A stretch of 64,000 nt of DNA, from positions 1-64,000 of the forward strand of contig CAZHKE010000002.1 of assembly GCA_964532485.1 (NCBI GenBank), in the 5' to 3' direction. The translations under genes and the position numbers were made by a program. Below are positions 60,052 to 64,000 of this stretch, piece by piece. The DNA comes from DATBSK01 sp964532485 (GTDB taxonomy: Bacteria; Actinomycetota; Acidimicrobiia; IMCC26256; PALSA-555). Position 1 is the stretch's first letter. Each line of letters opens with the position of its first letter. The notes beneath the pieces are model-generated. The model searched no databases and was not told the DNA's origin. It worked only from the letters and a program-made list of their open reading frames with translations.

Positions 60052-60686
60052 CGCACCGCCGCCATGTCGCGGATTGCGCGGACGGTGCCGCGGACCGTCC
60101 CCGTCACCTTCGACCGGCCGATGCGGGGCGCGTAGGGCACCGGCACCTCGCCGATCCACCAACCCGCGCGCGCGGCTCGGACCACCATCTCGAGCGGCCA
60201 GCCGGAGCGCCGATCGCGGATGGCGAGATCGAGCAGCGCCTGGCGACGCGCCGCGCGCATCGGGCCGAGGTCGGTGAGCGGAACCGCGCGCAGGGCCAGG
60301 TGCAAGGTGAGCGCCCGGTTCGCCATTCGTGCGTGCCACGGCCATGCGCCGGGCTCTGTCGGTCGGCGCCGGCCGAGCGCGAGATCGAGGTCGCCATCGA
60401 CGACTTCGGTGACGACGCGGGGCAGATCCGCGGCGTCGAGCGATCCGTCGCAGTCCATGAACGCCACGATCTCGGCATCGGCCTCGCACAGACCGGCGAA
60501 GCATGCTGCACCGAACCCTTGGCGCGGCTCATGGACCACGTGCGCGCCGAGCGCGCGTGCGACCTCCGCCGACCCGTCTCGGGAGCCGTTGTCGACGACG
60601 ATCGGGCGGTAGCCCTCGGGCACACGTGCGAGCACCAGGGGAATCGCGCGCGCCTCGTCGAGCACGGGGAGCACGACATCGATCAC
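60048..60686 (-). CDS. GT2 glycosyltransferase (polyprenyl-phosphate sugar synthase-like)
   Basis: 212 residues from a GTG at 60686. GT-A fold: VIDVVLPVLDEARAIPLVLA, VVDNGSRDGSAEVARALGA, then the DxD site FMDCDGSLD, and the C-terminal GEVPVPYAPRIGRSKVTGTV. Similar enzymes charge polyprenyl phosphate with a sugar for export. No C-terminal transmembrane helices are present, unlike many DPM synthases. First gene of a six-gene operon (60686 to 56753) and divergent from a GT-C gene that would use such a lipid-linked sugar. By analogy with Rv0539 (which I recall as MtxS) it may supply methylthioxylose or a related sugar. Confidence 0.82.
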   Translation of the reverse strand: MIDVVLPVLDEARAIPLVLARVPEGYRPIVVDNGSRDGSAEVARALGAHVVHEPRQGFGAACFAGLCEADAEIVAFMDCDGSLDAADLPRVVTEVVDGDLDLALGRRRPTEPGAWPWHARMANRALTLHLALRAVPLTDLGPMRAARRQALLDLAIRDRRSGWPLEMVVRAARAGWWIGEVPVPYAPRIGRSKVTGTVRGTVRAIRDMAAVR

Positions 60687-60786
60687 ATCTCGGACCGTAC
60701 CGAGGAGCGTGCGTGGCACGAAGCGAATCGTGCTTACAAGATGCGAAACTCCTGCTCCACGTGCGCGGATGACGCCGCACCGTCGG

Positions 60787-60792
60787 TAGGTT
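60787..60792 (+). promoter_or_regulatory. Candidate -10 box giving a leaderless GT-C transcript
   Basis: TAGGTT sits 6 bases before the GTG at 60799. It lies in the 112-base region between the GT2 operon and the GT-C operon. Confidence 0.45.
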
Positions 60793-60798
60793 CTGATC

Positions 60799-62181
60799 GT
60801 GCCTCGATCGGCGTTGCACCCACCGACGGTCGCGCCCACACCACCGTCGTCGTCGTCGGGTCGCGCCGTGCACGCGTCGCTCGCGATCGCGTCATGGGGC
60901 GCAGTGGTCCTCGTCGGCGCGCTGATCGCCTGGGCTATCGATCCCACCGGTCGCACGATCTCGATCCAGGCGCCGCCGTTGCACGCCCGGTTCCAGCCAG
61001 TGCTCCAGGGCGAGCTCGCCATCGGCATCGCTGTGGGTCTGCTGGCCGTCGTCGCCCTGCCATCGCTCGCTCGCCGCCTGTCCTGGCGCGCCCTGCTGGT
61101 CGCGAGTGGATGCGGGTCAGCGACGTTCGGGCTGGCGCTGGCCGCCGTTCGCGGCTCGGGCCGCATCGTCGGCCCGGTGCTGGCGCGCCGGGAGTACCTG
61201 GCGGCGCTGCCCGGCATCGACGACGCCGGGGCGTTCCTTGCGACCTTCACCGACCGGCTTCCTCACACGCCCGTGCACGTGCAGGGTCATCCGCCCGGCA
61301 CGCTGCTCGTCGCGCTCGGCCTGCGTGATCTCGGTCTGAGCGCACCCGGATGGTTCGCGGCGGTCCTGATCGTCGGCGGTGCCGTCGTCGCCCCGGCGGC
61401 GCTCGTCGTGGTGCGCGAGGTCGCGGGGGAGGGCTGGGGGCGGCGAGCCATGCCCTTCCTCGTCGTCTCCCCGGCGGCCGTCTGGCTGGTGACGAGCGCC
61501 GACGCTCTCTTCGCCGGCGTCGGGGCCGTGGGGATCGCGCTCGTCGTCGCTGCGACCGCTCGCGCCCGGCGGCGTCGCGACCTGCTCGCACTGGCGGGCG
61601 GCGTCGTGCTCGGGCTGACCATCTTCCTCTCCTACGGTCTGGTGCTCCTGGCCGCGATCCCTCTGGTCATCGCCTGGCGACGGCGCACGCTGCGTCCGAT
61701 CGCTCTCGCCGCGCTCGGCGGGATCTGCGTGATCATCGCGTTCGCCGCGGCCGGCTTCTGGTGGCTCGACGGGCTCGCCGCGACCCGGACGCAGTACTTC
61801 GCCGGGATCGCCTCGCGGCGTTCGTACCTCGCGTTCTTGGGGATCGATCTCGCGGCGTTCGCGCTGGTGGTGGGTCCCGCGACTGCCGTGGGTCTGGCGC
61901 GCCTGCGCAGCCGCCGACTCTGGCTCGTCGTCGGAGGTGGTCTCGCCATGGTCGCCCTGGCCGCATTGAGCGGGATGGCGAAGGGCGAGGTGGAGCGCAT
62001 CTGGTTGCCGTTCGCCCCCTGGGTCGTCGTCGCAGCCGCCGCAACCAGTCCGGCGGCCCCGGCACGTGGGGGAGTGCCGGCGACGGCGCGCACCGAGGCT
62101 CTCGGCGGGGTCGCACCGTGGATCGCGATGCAGGCCGCGGTGGCCATCCTGATCGAGGGTCTGATCCGGACACCGTGGTGA
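60799..62181 (+). CDS. GT-C membrane glycosyltransferase, MtxT-like
   Basis: 460 residues with about ten hydrophobic helices. An extracytoplasmic loop between helices 2 and 4 contains LPHTPVHVQGHPPGTLLVAL, and ALSGMAKGEVERIWLPFAPW comes late. These features match, as I recall, the mycobacterial Rv0541c (MtxT) family of methylthioxylose transferases that cap lipoarabinomannan. The first 26 residues are a Pro/Ser-rich cytosolic head. The stop overlaps the response-regulator GTG. GT-C enzymes use polyprenyl-phosphate sugars and act outside the membrane. The transferred sugar here is inferred. Confidence 0.75.
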   Translation: MPRSALHPPTVAPTPPSSSSGRAVHASLAIASWGAVVLVGALIAWAIDPTGRTISIQAPPLHARFQPVLQGELAIGIAVGLLAVVALPSLARRLSWRALLVASGCGSATFGLALAAVRGSGRIVGPVLARREYLAALPGIDDAGAFLATFTDRLPHTPVHVQGHPPGTLLVALGLRDLGLSAPGWFAAVLIVGGAVVAPAALVVVREVAGEGWGRRAMPFLVVSPAAVWLVTSADALFAGVGAVGIALVVAATARARRRRDLLALAGGVVLGLTIFLSYGLVLLAAIPLVIAWRRRTLRPIALAALGGICVIIAFAAAGFWWLDGLAATRTQYFAGIASRRSYLAFLGIDLAAFALVVGPATAVGLARLRSRRLWLVVGGGLAMVALAALSGMAKGEVERIWLPFAPWVVVAAAATSPAAPARGGVPATARTEALGGVAPWIAMQAAVAILIEGLIRTPW

Positions 62182-62864
62182 CCGGGCGCAGCATCCTCGT
62201 GGTCGAGGACGACCCGACCGTTGCCGAGGTCGTGGTCCGGTACCTGGAGCGTGACGGTCACGACGTCTGTGCCGTCGATGACGGCATCGCCGCGCTCGAG
62301 GCGGTTCGAGTCGAGCACCCGCGGCTCATGGTGCTGGATCTGATGCTGCCCGGCCTCGACGGGCTCGAGGTCTGTCGTCGAGTCCGCGACGTCGCACCCC
62401 TGCCGGTCGTCATGCTCACGGCCCGCGGCGAGGAGGAGGACCGCATCGCCGGCTTCGAGATCGGTGCTGACGACTACCTCGCGAAGCCGTTCTCGCCCCG
62501 CGAGCTCGTGGCTCGCGTGAACGCGGTCCTGCGCCGTACCGAAGGGGACGTCGCAGCTGCCGACCACGAACCGATCCGAGTCGGTGACCTGGTCATCGCA
62601 CCGGGCCCCCGCGAGCTGACCGTCGCCGGGAAGCGCGTGACCATCACCGCGAAGGAGTTCGACCTGCTCGAGTTCCTGGTCAGGAACCCGCGGCGAGCGT
62701 TCCGGCGCGAGGAGCTGCTCGAGCGCGTCTGGGGCTACACGGTTGGCGACACCGCCACGGTGACCGTTCACATCCGGCGCGTGCGCGAGAAGATCGAAGA
62801 AGACCCGTCCGCCCCGAGGCATCTCGTGACGGTCTGGGGCGTCGGCTATCGGTTCGACCCATGA
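62178..62864 (+). CDS. OmpR-family response regulator
   Basis: 228 residues. Receiver domain with Asp11/Asp12 acid pocket, phosphoacceptor Asp54 (LMVLDLMLPG), Thr83 and Lys103 (YLAKPF), then an OmpR winged helix with ITAKEFDLLEFLVRNPRRAF and VWGYTVGD, TVTVHIRRVREKIEEDP. GTG at 62178 overlaps the GT-C stop (GTGA); a GTG 3 bases earlier is also possible. Overlaps the sensor-kinase start. Being coupled to a cell-envelope glycosyltransferase, it may regulate envelope genes. Confidence 0.92.
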   Translation: MTGRSILVVEDDPTVAEVVVRYLERDGHDVCAVDDGIAALEAVRVEHPRLMVLDLMLPGLDGLEVCRRVRDVAPLPVVMLTARGEEEDRIAGFEIGADDYLAKPFSPRELVARVNAVLRRTEGDVAAADHEPIRVGDLVIAPGPRELTVAGKRVTITAKEFDLLEFLVRNPRRAFRREELLERVWGYTVGDTATVTVHIRRVREKIEEDPSAPRHLVTVWGVGYRFDP

Positions 62865-64000
62865 TCCGGAGCAGCTCGAACGGTCAGGGGGACCGTGCGC
62901 GGCCGTCGCCCCCGGTGCAGCTGCATCGGTCGATGATCGCAGTGGTCGTCGGCGGAACTGCACTCACGCTGATCGCCGCCATCGGGTCGGCGATGCCCGG
63001 CCACGAGCTTGCTCAGCTGATCGCACTCGCCTGCGGCACCGCGGCGGTCGGTGCCGCTGCGGCCCTGGTGCTGGTGACGTTCGCGAAGCGCCGCTCGTTC
63101 GTCGCGCTCGCCGCGGCCGCCGCGGCCGCTGCGCTGGTCCCGGTGGTGGTCGGTGTCTGGGCGGCCGGCCGATGGATGATCCTCGACGAGCACGACCTGG
63201 GTGCCCTCATGGTGGTTCTGTCGGCCGCCGGCACGGTCGCGTTGATCACGGCGCTCGTCGTCGGACGACGCATCGGCCGCGCGAGCGATGCGTTGGTCGA
63301 TGCCACCCGGCGCCTCGGCGACGGCGAGGCGCTGGATGGTGAGGTGAGCGACGGAGCGCCGGAAGGACTCGCGCGACTCCGGCGAGAGCTCGAGCTGACG
63401 TCTGCTCGCCTCGAGCAAGCGCGCGAGCGCGAGCGCGCGCTCGAGCGTTCGCGCCGTGAGCTGGTCGCCTGGGTTTCGCACGACCTGCGGACGCCGCTCG
63501 CCGGCATCAAGGCGCTCGCGGAGGCGCTCGAAGACGGAGTCGCGGACGATCGCGCCACGGTGGCGCGGTATCAGCGGGAGATCGGCGTGGAGGCCGATCG
63601 GCTGGGCTGTCTGGTCGATGATCTGTTCGAGTTGAGCCGCGCGCAAGCGGGTGTGCTCCGCCTCGAGTTCGAGCGCGTCTCGCTGGGGGATCTCGTCTCG
63701 GACGCGATCGCCGCGGCCACGCCGATCGCGAGCGCGAAGGGGGTCAACCTCGAGGGACGGCTCGCCGCTGGGCGTCTCGAGCTCTCGGCATCGTCCCCGG
63801 AGGTGCTGCGGGCGTTGCGCAACGTCGTGGAGAACGCGATTCGGCACACGCCGGCCGACGGCACGGTGATGATCCAAGCCGGCCTCGCGGACGAGCGGGC
63901 CTACGTGTCCGTCGTCGACGACGGTGGTGGCATCCCCGAGCCGGACCTGCCGCGAGTGTTCGACGTGGCCTTCCGCGGCGATGCCGCGCGCACGCCGGGC
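62861..64000 (+). CDS. Sensor histidine kinase (3'-truncated by window edge)
   Basis: 380 codons visible, open at the window end. ATG at 62861 overlaps the response-regulator stop (ATGA). Four hydrophobic helices at about 27-45, 50-72, 77-100 and 112-135, including an alanine run (LAAAAAAAALVPVVVGVW). A HAMP-like linker and coiled coil (RLRRELELTSARLEQARERE) lead to the phosphoacceptor His207 in WVSHDLRTPLAGI. The ATP domain shows NVVENAIRHTP (N-box, Asn325) and VDDGGGIPE (G1 box). The final G2 region is cut off. No extracytoplasmic sensor domain of note, so it may sense within the membrane. Confidence 0.9.
   Translation, partial: MIRSSSNGQGDRARPSPPVQLHRSMIAVVVGGTALTLIAAIGSAMPGHELAQLIALACGTAAVGAAAALVLVTFAKRRSFVALAAAAAAAALVPVVVGVWAAGRWMILDEHDLGALMVVLSAAGTVALITALVVGRRIGRASDALVDATRRLGDGEALDGEVSDGAPEGLARLRRELELTSARLEQARERERALERSRRELVAWVSHDLRTPLAGIKALAEALEDGVADDRATVARYQREIGVEADRLGCLVDDLFELSRAQAGVLRLEFERVSLGDLVSDAIAAATPIASAKGVNLEGRLAAGRLELSASSPEVLRALRNVVENAIRHTPADGTVMIQAGLADERAYVSVVDDGGGIPEPDLPRVFDVAFRGDAARTPG

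Noticed and set aside
62861..64000. Minus-strand 343-codon frame opposite the sensor kinase
   Set aside because: Antisense shadow; the plus strand has H-, N- and G-boxes of a histidine kinase in frame with the overlap to the response regulator.

Overview
The window is a high-GC, GC3-rich stretch with many GTG starts, 1-4 base gene overlaps and TANNNT -10 boxes placed 6-8 bases before start codons. Together with a homodimeric AceE-type pyruvate dehydrogenase, BTAD and LuxR/ATPase regulators, class III cyclases and a group 3b-like [NiFe]-hydrogenase, this points to an actinobacterium, probably an uncultured Acidimicrobiia-like lineage. The lineage is inferred from gene content only. Three runs of exactly 100 N (11764-11863, 13018-13117, 19632-19731) are scaffold gaps of unknown true size, so the source is a draft or metagenome assembly. 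The only RNA gene seen is tRNA-Val(CAC) at 3403-3474; no CRISPR array, rRNA or transposase was seen.

Layout. 1-5 kb: 3' part of aceE, a small acidic protein, an alpha/beta hydrolase, tRNA-Val followed by gene remnants, and a DoxX-like membrane protein. 5-10 kb: a catabolic-looking block of two amidohydrolases, an SDR and an acetoacetate-decarboxylase-like protein, then a methyltransferase. 10-18 kb: signalling genes, namely a LuxR-type ATPase regulator, a c-di-GMP cassette (GGDEF-EAL, zinc ribbon, GAF-GGDEF), a BTAD protein, small helical and HTH proteins, and a small class III cyclase. 18-30 kb: a secreted hydrolase, VOC protein, flavoprotein disulfide reductase, an XRE-nucleotidyltransferase-methyltransferase operon with a perfect 26-bp palindrome at its promoter, a solute-binding protein, a DapB-like protein, a peroxiredoxin-like protein and three membrane or exported proteins of unknown function.

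30-40 kb: methyltransferase plus asparagine synthetase facing a nitrilase-family amidase; a cyclase-ATPase-TPR giant coupled to a truncated BTAD-regulator fragment; a large LPG-synthase-type membrane protein. 40.1-47.1 kb: a nine-gene hydrogenase operon on the minus strand with no intergenic bases (Fe-S subunit, cNMP-binding domain, flavin/diaphorase subunit, small subunit, large subunit, maturation protease, HypC, EamA transporter, DUF6390-like). Divergent from it, 47.3-54.1 kb carries a branched-chain-type ABC importer (livF, livG, acyl-CoA ligase, livH, livM, binding protein).

54-64 kb: a methyltransferase and a TreT-like glycosyltransferase; then a six-gene minus-strand operon (GT2, DUF2064, methyltransferase, sulfite-oxidase-like molybdoenzyme fused to a b-type membrane domain, two membrane proteins) divergent from a GT-C membrane glycosyltransferase that is coupled to a two-component system. 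The GT2/DUF2064/GT-C trio resembles the mycobacterial Rv0539-Rv0541c locus that I associate with methylthioxylose capping of lipoarabinomannan. The most interesting candidates are the 22.2-23.8 kb tripartite operon, the gap-free hydrogenase operon with its embedded cNMP-binding protein, and the methylthioxylose-like locus.
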